The notes beneath the pieces were generated by a model that made no database searches, was not told the origin of the DNA, and was given only the letters and a program-made list of their open reading frames with translations. Positions 18,491 through 26,532 of a stretch of DNA of 64,000 nt are shown piece after piece. This stretch comes from VFMC01 sp963791635 (GTDB taxonomy: Bacteria > Actinomycetota > Acidimicrobiia > Acidimicrobiales > Ilumatobacteraceae). Both the position numbers and the translations under genes were made by a program. The stretch's first letter is position 1. The number at the start of each line of letters is the position of its first letter. The DNA lies in NCBI GenBank assembly GCA_963791635.1, contig CAWBTC010000017.1, forward strand, positions 620,001-684,000, read 5' to 3'.

Positions 18491-19462
18491 TCATGGTGCA
18501 GGTGTTCCCGGCGTGAAGCTCCGCTTGTACTCGCTTGGAGAGGTCGTCACGAACCGTGTGAAGTGCGGTCGCATCGCCGCGGTGCTGCCGAAGCCACTGC
18601 GGCGCGCAACCGCTTCGATCGACATCGTGCCGTGCTCGATGAGTTCGCGCGCACGCAGTACGCGCTGGCGGATGAGCCACTGGTGAGGTGTCGTGCCGGT
18701 GGTCTCTCGGAACCGTCGTGAGAACTGTCGCGTGCTGAGGTTGGCGTTGTGCGCCAACGTCGCGAGCGACAGATCCTGTTCGAGGTGGCCGATGGCCCAT
18801 TCGAGCGTGCCGGCGAGGTTGTCGTCGGGCGCAACCGTCGTTGCCGGTGCCATGATGAACTGAGCCTGCCCACCGTGGCGGTGCGGGGCGACCACGAGCT
18901 GGCGGGCGACGAGGTTGGCCACCTGGGTTCCTTGATCTGTTCGCACCAGGTGGATCGCGAGATCAATCGCGGACGCCGACCCGGCGGACGTGAGGATGTC
19001 ACCGTTGTCGACGTACAGCACGTCATCGTCGATGTCGACGTCGGGGTATCTCGATCGGAAGCGATCGGTTGCATGCCAGTGAGTGGTGGCGCGTCGCCCG
19101 TCGAGCAGGCCCGCGGCGGCCAGGAGGAAGGTGCCCGAGCAGAACGACACCATTCGCACGCCACGTCGGTGGGCACTGCGGAGTGCGCCGATGAGTGCCG
19201 GCGAAGCTGTTGCCGTTTCCGGCCATCCGGCAACGATGATCGTGTCGGCGGAGCGAAACGTCGAGAGACCGCGGTCGATCATCAAGCTGAGACCGATGTC
19301 CAGCCGGACGGCACCGGGCACCTCGGTCGCTACCGTGAAGCGGTACCACGGGATGTCGATCGGCGGCCGGCGACCGAAGACTTCGTACGCGACAGCAAGG
19401 TCGAACATGCTCGTGCCTTCACCGATGAGTGCAACGACCTTCATCTGCTTCGCATCGGCCAT
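18491..19462 (-). CDS. GlxA-family transcriptional regulator (DJ-1/PfpI plus AraC HTH)
   Basis: A 323-residue regulator. The N-terminal DJ-1/PfpI-like domain (MKVVALIGEGTSMFDLAVAYEVF to MVSFCSGTFLLAAAGLLDGRRATTHW, with a nucleophile-elbow cysteine in FCSG) is followed by an AraC/XylS tandem HTH (DLSLATLAHNANLSTRQFSRRFRE, then IEAVARRSGFGSTAAMRPHFTR). The open frame extends upstream to 19687, but ATG 19462 (MADAKQMKVVALI) matches the family N-terminus. It is divergent from the acyl-CoA-dehydrogenase-like gene at 19614, which is the most likely target. Confidence 0.9.
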   Translation of the reverse strand: MADAKQMKVVALIGEGTSMFDLAVAYEVFGRRPPIDIPWYRFTVATEVPGAVRLDIGLSLMIDRGLSTFRSADTIIVAGWPETATASPALIGALRSAHRRGVRMVSFCSGTFLLAAAGLLDGRRATTHWHATDRFRSRYPDVDIDDDVLYVDNGDILTSAGSASAIDLAIHLVRTDQGTQVANLVARQLVVAPHRHGGQAQFIMAPATTVAPDDNLAGTLEWAIGHLEQDLSLATLAHNANLSTRQFSRRFRETTGTTPHQWLIRQRVLRARELIEHGTMSIEAVARRSGFGSTAAMRPHFTRFVTTSPSEYKRSFTPGTPAP

Positions 19463-19613
19463 AGCGCGACTCTGGTGCCACGCAGCGAATCGGTCAATGG
19501 CGAGATTCTTGCGCCAGATGTCCTTTAGGCCACTTGCTGACAGCGAACGATCGGCGCAACCTGCCGAGATCCAACCTGCCGTCGGCTCTCGACAAAACGA
19601 ACTGGAGACGCCC

Positions 19614-20795
19614 ATGACTTCCATCGCCACACTCACCGAGATCCTGACCGACGAGATGCTGGCAGGGTTCGATGCCCGAGCCGCCACCTACGACCGGGAG
19701 AATCGCTTCTTCGACGAGGATTGGGACGAGCTTCGAGGCTCCGGCTACCTGCTCGCCGCCGTTCCTGCGGAGTTCGGAGGTTCCGGGCTCGGACTGGATG
19801 CCATCGCTCGGCTGCAGGGTCGGCTCGCGTATCACGCTCCAGCGACAGCGCTCGCCGTGAACATGCACGTGTACTGGACGGGCGTGGCCGCCGACCTCCT
19901 CCGCGCCGGCGATGCATCCTTGCGATGGATCCTCGAGCGGGCCGCCGATGGGGAGGTCTTCGCCGCCCTCCACGGAGAGGCCGGCAATGACCTCCCACTT
20001 GTTCTCTCGACCGCGACGGCCGAGAGGGTGCCGGGAGGGTGGAAGATCAGCGGCCACAAGCTCTTCGGAAGCCTCTCGCCGGTGTGGACGCTTGCCGGCT
20101 TCCACGCGATGGACACCTCCGATCCGAAGAACCCGCAGATCGTCCACGGCTTCTTGCCGCGCGACACGCCCGGTTGTGCGATCGTCGAGACCTGGGACAC
20201 GATCGGCATGCGCGCCACGCAGAGTCACGACACCATCCTCGACGCAGCGTTCGTCCCAGATGCCAACGTGGCCCTCGTGTGCCCAACCGGTTTCAAGGGG
20301 GCGAGCTTGTTCCATGTCGCCGTGTTCGCCTGGGCGCTGATGGGGTTCTCCACCGTCTATCTGGGCGCAGCTCGCCGAGCGTTCGACATCACGATCGAAC
20401 GGATGCCCGAGCGCAAGTCGGTTGCCTTGACGAACTCGATGGCTCATCACCCCGGCGTTCAACACCTCGTGTCGGAGATGCGCATCGCACTCGATGCCAG
20501 CGATGCGCTCCTGGAGCGGGTGTGCAACGATTGGACGACAGGTGTGCCGCACGACGACTGGCCGGTGCGTCTGGTGGGCGCACGACACTTCGTGATCAAC
20601 CACGCCTACGAGATCGTCGACCAAGCCATGGACCTCTCCGGTGGCAGTGCAGCGTTCAAGGGCAACCGCCTCGAGCAGATCTTCCGCGACGTCCGCATGG
20701 GCCGGTTCCACCCGGGCAACACGCTGCTCGCTCACGAGTTGATCGGCAAGCTCTGCCTCGGCATCGATCCCGATGACCCCCAACGCTGGGGCTAG
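19614..20795 (+). CDS. Acyl-CoA dehydrogenase-like flavoprotein
   Basis: A 393-residue member of the acyl-CoA dehydrogenase fold: VPAEFGGSGLGLDAIARLQ near the N-terminus, GWKISGHKLFGSLSP, WDTIGMRATQSHDT, and the terminal helix IFRDVRMGRFHPGNTLLAHELIG. The catalytic-glutamate motif EGTxxIQ of true dehydrogenases is absent, as in the monooxygenase/oxidase subgroup that uses reduced flavin. Oxidation or oxygenation of a non-CoA substrate is therefore as likely as dehydrogenation. CTGGAGACGCCC precedes ATG 19614; the open frame continues upstream without coding support. It is divergent from the GlxA regulator and convergent with the amidohydrolase gene. Confidence 0.82.
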   Translation: MTSIATLTEILTDEMLAGFDARAATYDRENRFFDEDWDELRGSGYLLAAVPAEFGGSGLGLDAIARLQGRLAYHAPATALAVNMHVYWTGVAADLLRAGDASLRWILERAADGEVFAALHGEAGNDLPLVLSTATAERVPGGWKISGHKLFGSLSPVWTLAGFHAMDTSDPKNPQIVHGFLPRDTPGCAIVETWDTIGMRATQSHDTILDAAFVPDANVALVCPTGFKGASLFHVAVFAWALMGFSTVYLGAARRAFDITIERMPERKSVALTNSMAHHPGVQHLVSEMRIALDASDALLERVCNDWTTGVPHDDWPVRLVGARHFVINHAYEIVDQAMDLSGGSAAFKGNRLEQIFRDVRMGRFHPGNTLLAHELIGKLCLGIDPDDPQRWG

Positions 20796-20833
20796 AACGA
20801 GCGAGAACGGGCATCGCTTCCTTCACCCGATCG

Positions 20834-22078
20834 TCACGGCAGCAGATCGGTCTCGAATCGACCGGCCTTGATCACCGCGACGATGCGCTCGGCATCTTGC
20901 AGGACCGTGACGTCCTGCGCCGGGTTGCCATCGACGATGACGAGGTCGGCGGAGGTTTCGGCCTCCAACGTGCCGAGCTTGCCGGTCGGATCGACGGCGA
21001 GTCCGCCGTCGCGGGTGGCGCACAGCAAGGCCTCGGCTGGCGACATGCCGAACAGGTCGACGAAGTACGCGAGGTCCTTCGCGTTGGTGCCGTGCGGCGT
21101 GATCGAGAGGCCGTAGTCGCCACCGATCAACAGCCGAACGCCGACCTCGCGCAGTCGTTTGACGGCACTGATCGTCTCGTCGATCTCGCGTTGGTAACCG
21201 CGCTGTTCCATCCGCGCTCGGCTCAAACCGATCTCGTGTCCACGTTCGAGCAGTTGGATCTCCCAAGCGATGCCCGGTCCGACGAACAAGCGATGCCGAG
21301 CATTGGCCAACATCTCGACCGCCTCGTCGTCGAGGAAGTTCGCGTGCCCCACGAAATCGACTCCGTGGCGGACTGCTTGTTTGACTGCGGCCGCCGACCT
21401 GGCATGGCATGCGACGCGCAGGTTGCGCAGATGGGCTTCATCGCATGCGGCAGCGACCTCGGCGTCGGTGTAGCTCAACACGCCGGGCGCTGCGTGCGCC
21501 GACAGCGCTTCGCCATCAAGGAAGATCTTCACGACGTCGGCTCCGGCCTTGGCCACCTCGCGCACTGCTGCGCGCACCGCCCACGGACCGTCGGCGATCC
21601 GTTTGCGACCCGCGCTGTCGATCTCCTTCGAGTCGGCATTGCTGCCGGTCGAACCGATGTCCTTCTCCGACGCCAACAGCCTCGGGCCCGGCACCCGACC
21701 GGAGTTGATCGCATCGCGCAGCGAGACGTCGATCCCTTGCGCTGAGCCGAAGCTGATCGCCGACGTGAACCCGAACCGCAGCAGCGTCCGCGCGTTGTCG
21801 ACCGCGTCGAGCATCGCGACCGGGATCGGCTGGCGGTCGAGTTGGCTCGGGTGCGCATTGGAGTACGACAGGTGCACGTGTGACTCGGTCATCCCCGGCA
21901 TGACGAACCTGCCGCCCACGTCCCGTCGTTCGACGTCGTCATGACCAACGGACGGAACGTCGCCGGTCGGGCCGGCCCACACGATGCGGTCGCCGTCGAT
22001 CAGCACGCTGCCGTCGTCGATCACGGTCTCGTCGACCGCAGTGAACAGCCGGGCGTTGGTGATGAGGATCTTGCTCAT
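20834..22078 (-). CDS. Amidohydrolase-family metallohydrolase (imidazolonepropionase-like)
   Basis: A 414-residue amidohydrolase of the AMDH/cytosine-deaminase superfamily. The N-terminal beta-sandwich ILITNARLFTAVDETVIDDGSVLI leads to metal motif SHVHLSYSN at about residue 66. VVKIFLDGEA (the lysine expected to be carbamylated), ACHARSAAAVKQAVRHGVD, FVGHANFLDD and GGDYGLSITPHG follow, and the end is LGTLEAETSADLVIVDGNP. It may hydrolyse a cyclic amide, a peptide or a related bond. The start overlaps the stop of the upstream amidohydrolase by ATGA (22075-22078), so both are co-translated in the Rieske-linked cluster. Confidence 0.9.
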   Translation of the reverse strand: MSKILITNARLFTAVDETVIDDGSVLIDGDRIVWAGPTGDVPSVGHDDVERRDVGGRFVMPGMTESHVHLSYSNAHPSQLDRQPIPVAMLDAVDNARTLLRFGFTSAISFGSAQGIDVSLRDAINSGRVPGPRLLASEKDIGSTGSNADSKEIDSAGRKRIADGPWAVRAAVREVAKAGADVVKIFLDGEALSAHAAPGVLSYTDAEVAAACDEAHLRNLRVACHARSAAAVKQAVRHGVDFVGHANFLDDEAVEMLANARHRLFVGPGIAWEIQLLERGHEIGLSRARMEQRGYQREIDETISAVKRLREVGVRLLIGGDYGLSITPHGTNAKDLAYFVDLFGMSPAEALLCATRDGGLAVDPTGKLGTLEAETSADLVIVDGNPAQDVTVLQDAERIVAVIKAGRFETDLLP

Positions 22079-23040
22079 GTCGTGACCTCCAGGCGAAGGA
22101 GTCGATGGGCGTTGGCGGTGAGCGACATGTCGAAGTCATCGACCGCGGTCGGTGTGTCCCACCCGCCGAAGTTGGTGCCGTAGACCATCCGGTCGATGCC
22201 GACTGTGTCGACGACGAGATCGCGAGCGGCACCCGGCTCGAGATGGGAGTCGAACCACAGCCGACGGAGTGACGCCGCGAAGTCCGACGCTCTGCCCCGG
22301 AACTTCGCCATCGAATCGAATCGTTGGGCGAGGAACGCGATCGCCCCGCCACCGTGGGACAGGCACACGTCGAGCTCGGGATGCCGGTCGAAGACGCCGC
22401 CGAGAACGAGCGACGCCGCCGCCAACGTCTCTTCGTAGGTGTAGCCGACGATGAGATCGAGGCCGAACCGTCGGAGCCGCGCATCGGGCGCGGGTCCGTG
22501 CCCATCGTTGGTCACGCCGTGAACGAACAGCGGCACGTCGAGCTCGACGAGCCGTCGGTAGACGCCGTCGAATCGGCGATCATCGAGCGCGCTGCCGTAG
22601 TCGGTCCCGATGTAACCGGCCACGAGACCGAGGTCGCCGATCGCCCGATCGAGTTCGACGACCGCAGCCTCTGGATCCTGCATCGGAAGCTGAGCCGATC
22701 CGAGCAGCCGGGCTGGGTGCCGAGCGACGAGCGCAGCCATCGCGTCGTTGGTCGCTCGGGCGAACGCGATCGCCGGGGCCGGCTCGATCCCACCGAAGAA
22801 CGTCAACGGGTTCGGCGACAGCATCTGACGGTCGATGCCGAGGCGGTCCATCGCGACGAGGCGCTCGTCGACGTCCATGAAGACGCTGCCGCGGTAGGGA
22901 ATCGGCTTCATCGTGTAGTCACCCACGCTGAAGAACTCGACGCCATCGATGTCGTCACCATGAACCGGCCCGTAGGTGCCGGCCGTGCCGAAGGCATCGT
23001 CGAGCACGACGTGGGCGTGCAGGTCGACCACCCCCGCCAT
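22075..23040 (-). CDS. Amidohydrolase_2 (ACMSD/decarboxylase-like TIM-barrel)
   Basis: A 321-residue amidohydrolase_2 family protein. The metal-binding VDLHAHVV is at its very start, then LSPNPLTFFGGIEP, LGSAQLPMQDPEAAVVEL, VAGYIGTDYGSALDD, CLSHGGGAIAFLAQRFD, and the late aspartate region MVYGTNFGGWDTP. Members hydrolyse or decarboxylate aromatic-derived acids such as ACMS or resorcylates, fitting a role after ring oxygenation. ATG 23040 is chosen by the family N-terminus, but the frame is open further upstream into the ABM-like gene, so a fused product is possible. Confidence 0.85.
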   Translation of the reverse strand: MAGVVDLHAHVVLDDAFGTAGTYGPVHGDDIDGVEFFSVGDYTMKPIPYRGSVFMDVDERLVAMDRLGIDRQMLSPNPLTFFGGIEPAPAIAFARATNDAMAALVARHPARLLGSAQLPMQDPEAAVVELDRAIGDLGLVAGYIGTDYGSALDDRRFDGVYRRLVELDVPLFVHGVTNDGHGPAPDARLRRFGLDLIVGYTYEETLAAASLVLGGVFDRHPELDVCLSHGGGAIAFLAQRFDSMAKFRGRASDFAASLRRLWFDSHLEPGAARDLVVDTVGIDRMVYGTNFGGWDTPTAVDDFDMSLTANAHRLLRLEVTT

Positions 23041-23460
23041 CGTCAGGGGCCCGTGTCGGCGCCGGTATCGCCGCCGGCATCGGATGCGGCATCGGCTGCC
23101 GGCATGGCTGCCGGCGTCGCTGACGGCATCGAATCGGAACGTGCCGCCGTCGTAGACGGGTCCGCGATCCTGAGCCGCGTACAACCGATTCTCGGACCTG
23201 ACGAAGCCGCCGCAGTTGTGGAGGACGTCGACCATCTTGGCGTAGTTCGGGTGGTCGAAGTGCTTGGCGAGATTCGCCGCGTCGGTCCACAGTTCGTACA
23301 CCTGGATATGCGTGGGCTCGACCGGATCGGCGCCGAAGCAGTACGCCGAGCAGCCCGGCTCGTCATCACGGGTCGCCTTCTGTACCGGCGCCGTGAGGGT
23401 GACGGCGCGGTCACGGTCGGCTTCGGTCTCGAACGACAGCGTCGCAGTGATGATGATCAT
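23041..23460 (-). CDS. Antibiotic biosynthesis monooxygenase (ABM)-like domain protein
   Basis: The ATG at 23460 encodes MIIITATLSFETEADRDRAV, then CSAYCFGADPVEPTHIQVYELWTDAANLAKHFDHPNY: a ferredoxin-like ABM domain of about 95 residues as found in quinol or monooxygenase cofactor-free enzymes and heme-degrading relatives. After LYAAQDRGPVYDGG the frame continues through a low-complexity Arg-rich stretch directly into the amidohydrolase. In an alternative frame the same DNA encodes an Asp/Ala/Gly-rich tail ending at a TGA just before the amidohydrolase ATG, the usual gene layout, so an indel in the repetitive stretch near 23050-23130 is suspected. The cognate substrate is unknown. Confidence 0.7.
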
Positions 23461-23602
23461 GGCGGTCCCCTTCGTTGCCGTCGCGACGGTACCCGTGCAG
23501 GTGTCCGGCGGTCGGCTCGAAGCCGTGGCGCACCGGGGCGTGCGATCGGCGCGTGCGATCGGGGCGAGGAACCGACGTTGCGCACGAGCGGGCGCGTCAG
23601 GA

Positions 23603-23824
23603 TCATGTGCGGTTGCGCGGATGTTGAGATGACTGGCGCTCGTTGCCGCGGCGGTAGTTGCCCGTGAGGCGGGCCATCAGTTCCTGACCGTCGCTGGTAG
23701 CGACGTCGGCGAGGAAGTCCTGGGCGCGGCTCCCTCGCAATGTGGCAGCCGGTTTGCCGTGATGGCGGATCGCCACATCGCCGTTCGTTCGCACCTCGTA
23801 GGTGAATCCAATCGGGGCGGGCAC
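23603..23824 (-). CDS. Small conserved-looking protein, 73 aa
   Basis: The GTG at 23824 gives a short, well-formed protein: FTYEVRTNGDVAIRHHGKPA, then TLRGSRAQDFLADVATSDGQ and ELMARLTGNYRRGNERQ. The pattern of a strand pair (R-x-N-G-D-V-x-I-x-H-H-G) followed by helices ending in GNYRRGNER looks like a small actinobacterial protein family with no function that I can name. The frame is open much further upstream across the Rieske gene, but only this terminal part has protein-like composition. It lies between the ABM-like gene and the Rieske gene on the same strand. The 142 bases between its stop and the ABM start show no gene. Confidence 0.6.
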   Translation of the reverse strand: MPAPIGFTYEVRTNGDVAIRHHGKPAATLRGSRAQDFLADVATSDGQELMARLTGNYRRGNERQSSQHPRNRT

Positions 23825-23856
23825 AGTCGAGAGTGTGCCGACACGAGCCGGACCCG

Positions 23857-25059
23857 TCAATCGGATTGCGATGGGCGATGATGAGGTCGCGACCGAGCCA
23901 CACGCACGAGCGCGCGGGCGATGTAGCGGTCGAAGTCGTACACGTTGCGTTCGAGGTACGAGAGCGGACCTCTGGCGAACTGGCGACCGTTCGCGTTGCG
24001 GCGCACCGCTTCGATCACCGGTTTGTCCTCGGCGTTCACCTCGTTCAGCAATGCCAGCACCGATTCGATGTAGGCAGCCGGATCGGCTTCCGTCGCCAAC
24101 ACCTCCGGCGCAACCGACACGTCCCACCGGATGCGCACCCGATCGGTGCCCAGCGGGCTGATCTGCAGGTACCAGAGCCAATCGGGCTGCAACTGCATCA
24201 CATGCGTCGGGAACACCGCGGCGAGCACGATCGCCTTGCGCCACTCGCCCGTCAGCGACGTGTTCGATGGGTGCGCGACATCGGGGCCCTGATCGTGCAC
24301 GACCACGTGGTGGGCCCAGTCGTCGGTGCCGGGATGCATCATGGTGTCGAGCGTGTTGTCGCCGTCCTTGCCGAACGTTGCCTTGTGCACCTTGAACACG
24401 TGATACGCGTCCATGAAGTTCTCGACGAGCAGCTTCCAGTTGGTCGCCCACTCGTCGACTTGTCGATGCACCGGCACGTAGTCGGCGATGCGGTACGGAC
24501 CGACGATCTGCTGGAGTCCCGTCAGCCGCGGCCCGAGTGGTGGGGCTGCATGATCGTGGGTGGCGAAGATGAAGCCTTCCCACACCTCGAGTCGCACCGA
24601 GGACAGCCGATGCTCGTCGGGTCGCAGCGCTCCTGCCTCGCTTCCGGGCGCGGACATGTACGGCGCGCCCACCAAGGTGCCGTCGAGCCGGAACGTCCAT
24701 GCGTGATAGGGGCACGTGATCCGGCCCACATGCCCGCAGTCGTCGAGCAGCCGTGAGCCGCGGTGAATGCACACGTTGTCGTGTGCCCGCAGTTCTCCTG
24801 CCTCGTCGCGAACCACGATGATCGATCGATGTCCGCCGCCGGACTCCGGCGAACCGGGTCCGGCGGGCAGGTCGGCTGTCAGGTAGTCGCCGGTTCCTGG
24901 AACGTCGGCCGTCCGACCCACGCACACCCAACCATCGGCGAACAAGGCCGAGCGCTCGGCGGCGAGCACCTCGTCCGATGTGTACGCCTCGAGGGGGAGC
25001 ATGCGCCCGTGCGCGAAGTCGAGTTCGGCGTGCGAGCGCAGCTCATCGAAGATCGACAT
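23857..25059 (-). CDS. Rieske non-heme iron oxygenase, alpha subunit
   Basis: Ring-hydroxylating-type oxygenase large subunit of 400 residues. The Rieske [2Fe-2S] site CIHRGSRLLDD, then CPYHAW (Cys97, His99, Cys and His about 20 later) is complete. The mononuclear iron site follows in WKLLVENFMDAYHVFKVH (Asp/Glu and two His), with the third ligand expected in the C-terminal part. It dihydroxylates or monohydroxylates, or demethylates, aromatic or related substrates using electrons from a separate reductase, which is not encoded nearby. GGAGAGG precedes ATG 25059, and the start overlaps the upstream gene's 3' end by 17 bases. Together with the adjacent amidohydrolases it suggests an aromatic degradation route. 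Confidence 0.92.
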   Translation of the reverse strand: MSIFDELRSHAELDFAHGRMLPLEAYTSDEVLAAERSALFADGWVCVGRTADVPGTGDYLTADLPAGPGSPESGGGHRSIIVVRDEAGELRAHDNVCIHRGSRLLDDCGHVGRITCPYHAWTFRLDGTLVGAPYMSAPGSEAGALRPDEHRLSSVRLEVWEGFIFATHDHAAPPLGPRLTGLQQIVGPYRIADYVPVHRQVDEWATNWKLLVENFMDAYHVFKVHKATFGKDGDNTLDTMMHPGTDDWAHHVVVHDQGPDVAHPSNTSLTGEWRKAIVLAAVFPTHVMQLQPDWLWYLQISPLGTDRVRIRWDVSVAPEVLATEADPAAYIESVLALLNEVNAEDKPVIEAVRRNANGRQFARGPLSYLERNVYDFDRYIARALVRVARSRPHHRPSQSD

Positions 25060-25774
25060 CGAGCACCTCTCCTTCGCGCCAGGGCAGCGTGGACGCCTCG
25101 ATGACGAAGGCATCGTCTCGACGGCGGGCGAACGAGAACTCGCAGTCGACCAGGGCGATCACCCCATCTCGGTCGTCGCCACAGTCCGCGACCAGTTCAT
25201 CGAGCCGTGCGATCCGCGGTACCGGCGCTGCACGGTCTCGGATGAGTACCGCTGCATCGCCGCTTCGGTAGACGTGTCGACCAGCACCATCGACACGATG
25301 CCCGCCCGGAGAGCGCGTGCCCGGCAGCAGACGCCACTCCTCCACGTACGCGCCGCTGGGGGCTCGCTCGATCATCACATCGTCGGACTGCCATTCGAGC
25401 AGGCCGGGTTCCGGGAACGCGGAGACCGGATGAAACGCGACACCGTTACCCCGGGTGAACCACTCCGCCGTGGCGCGCCTGACGCCGTCGTCGCCGATCT
25501 CGATCGATGTGCACACGGTGTGTCCACTGCTCGATTCGCTCGCGGTCAGCGAACGCAACTCCTCGAGCGAGCACTCGTCGAATCCGAGGCGCGTCTCCAG
25601 ACGGCGATCAGCAGGCACGCGCACGTCGGCCATCTCCGACGCGAGCTGGAGCCAGATCACCACCGTGGTGTCGTCGCGCGAGCCGTCGGCGAACTCGATC
25701 CACGCCCGCTGCCAGCACCCGATCAGCTCGTCGGGAACCGTCTGTCCGGCGGCCCGGCGCGCTGCTTCGTCCAT
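25043..25774 (-). CDS. Uncharacterised protein coupled to Rieske oxygenase
   Basis: A 243-residue soluble protein that I do not recognise by name. The N-terminal half (LIGCWQRAWIEFADGSRDDT, VVIWLQLASEMADVRVP) looks like a strand-rich, lipocalin-like barrel and is followed by a second, similar half (ATAEWFTRGNGVAFHP, MIERAPSGAYVEEWRLLPG). No signal peptide and no catalytic motif are seen. ATG 25774 is the first sensible start; the frame is open further upstream. It overlaps the Rieske gene by 17 bases, so its role is probably tied to that enzyme, for instance substrate binding. Confidence 0.72.
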   Translation of the reverse strand: MDEAARRAAGQTVPDELIGCWQRAWIEFADGSRDDTTVVIWLQLASEMADVRVPADRRLETRLGFDECSLEELRSLTASESSSGHTVCTSIEIGDDGVRRATAEWFTRGNGVAFHPVSAFPEPGLLEWQSDDVMIERAPSGAYVEEWRLLPGTRSPGGHRVDGAGRHVYRSGDAAVLIRDRAAPVPRIARLDELVADCGDDRDGVIALVDCEFSFARRRDDAFVIEASTLPWREGEVLDVDLR

Positions 25775-25858
25775 GGGTGCAGTCTGGCGCGTCGCTGCTG
25801 CGAGGTCTTCGACCGAGCCGGTGCGGGCGGGCCGAATGTGAGCGAGGCCCTTGCGACT

Positions 25859-25913
25859 GCGGCTGGATGTCAAGCGGCTGGGTGTCAGGCTGCTGGGTGT
25901 CAGGCTGCTGTGG
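25859..25913 (+). repeat. 15-bp tandem repeat, about 3.5 copies
   Basis: Units gcggctggatgtcaa, gcggctgggtgtcag and gctgctgggtgtcag follow directly, then a partial gctgctgtgg. The repeat contains the stop codon of the gene ending at 25900, so copy-number change would alter only the 3' end and spacer. Confidence 0.75.
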
Positions 25914-26451
25914 CGACGACGTAATCCCAGCCGCCTCGGCGTTCCACCCGGTCGGCCGCATCGAAGCGCACGACCACGCTGGAGATGCCGGGCCAGTCCA
26001 GCGACATGAGGTGGCCGAGGGCCGCTGACCGCAGCTGGAGCGCCCACGCGGTGAGGTGCACGTCGGCGATCACCTGCGTCGGGTCCCAACGCGCAGGGAT
26101 GCGGTCCTCGTCCACGTCGCCGAGCAGCACCCACACCTCGAGCTGCACGGGGTCGGCGATGTGCGCGGCGGAGCTGCACACGACGCGGACGCGAGCCGCT
26201 GCCTCACGGCCGCTGCCACACCGCATGCCGACTGCCTGGCCGCGGAAGGAGCTGATCGCCTCGGACGCCATCTCGGTGAACGATGGCCCTGCGGGCATGG
26301 CGATCGCAGTCGGCTGTGCATGGCGATGTCGGAACGTCGGCAGCCAGGAACGGAGGGCCTTCGCCTCCACCTGATGCGCACGCAGGTGCGTCATCGACGA
26401 CGGTGCGTCGAGCACACCGGTGCCTGCGGACCTCGGGCCCATCCAGTTCAT
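25900..26451 (-). CDS. Hypothetical protein, 183 aa
   Basis: Open frame from ATG 26451 with protein-like composition: MNWMGPRSAGTGVLDAPSSM, then VRVVCSSAAHIADPVQLEVW, VLLGDVDEDRIPARWDPTQ, VIADVHLTAWALQLRSAALG and VERRGGWDYVVATAA. A strand-helix pattern resembling a small alpha/beta domain is visible, but no family is recognised. The first 40-70 residues are less convincing, and a later start such as MPAGPSF at about 26298 is possible. It sits between the CRTAC1 lipoprotein gene and the Rieske-linked gene on the same strand. Nothing indicates its function. Confidence 0.5.
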   Translation of the reverse strand: MNWMGPRSAGTGVLDAPSSMTHLRAHQVEAKALRSWLPTFRHRHAQPTAIAMPAGPSFTEMASEAISSFRGQAVGMRCGSGREAAARVRVVCSSAAHIADPVQLEVWVLLGDVDEDRIPARWDPTQVIADVHLTAWALQLRSAALGHLMSLDWPGISSVVVRFDAADRVERRGGWDYVVATAA

Positions 26452-26532
26452 GCAGCCGACCGTGCGCTGAACGACGCGTCTGTCAATGCAGCTCTGATGG
26501 TGCTGGCCACGAGCTCCCGCTCGACGTGCGTG

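Noticed and set aside
22324..23667. 447-codon plus-strand open frame
   Set aside because: Antisense to the amidohydrolase and ABM-like genes; no protein-family features.
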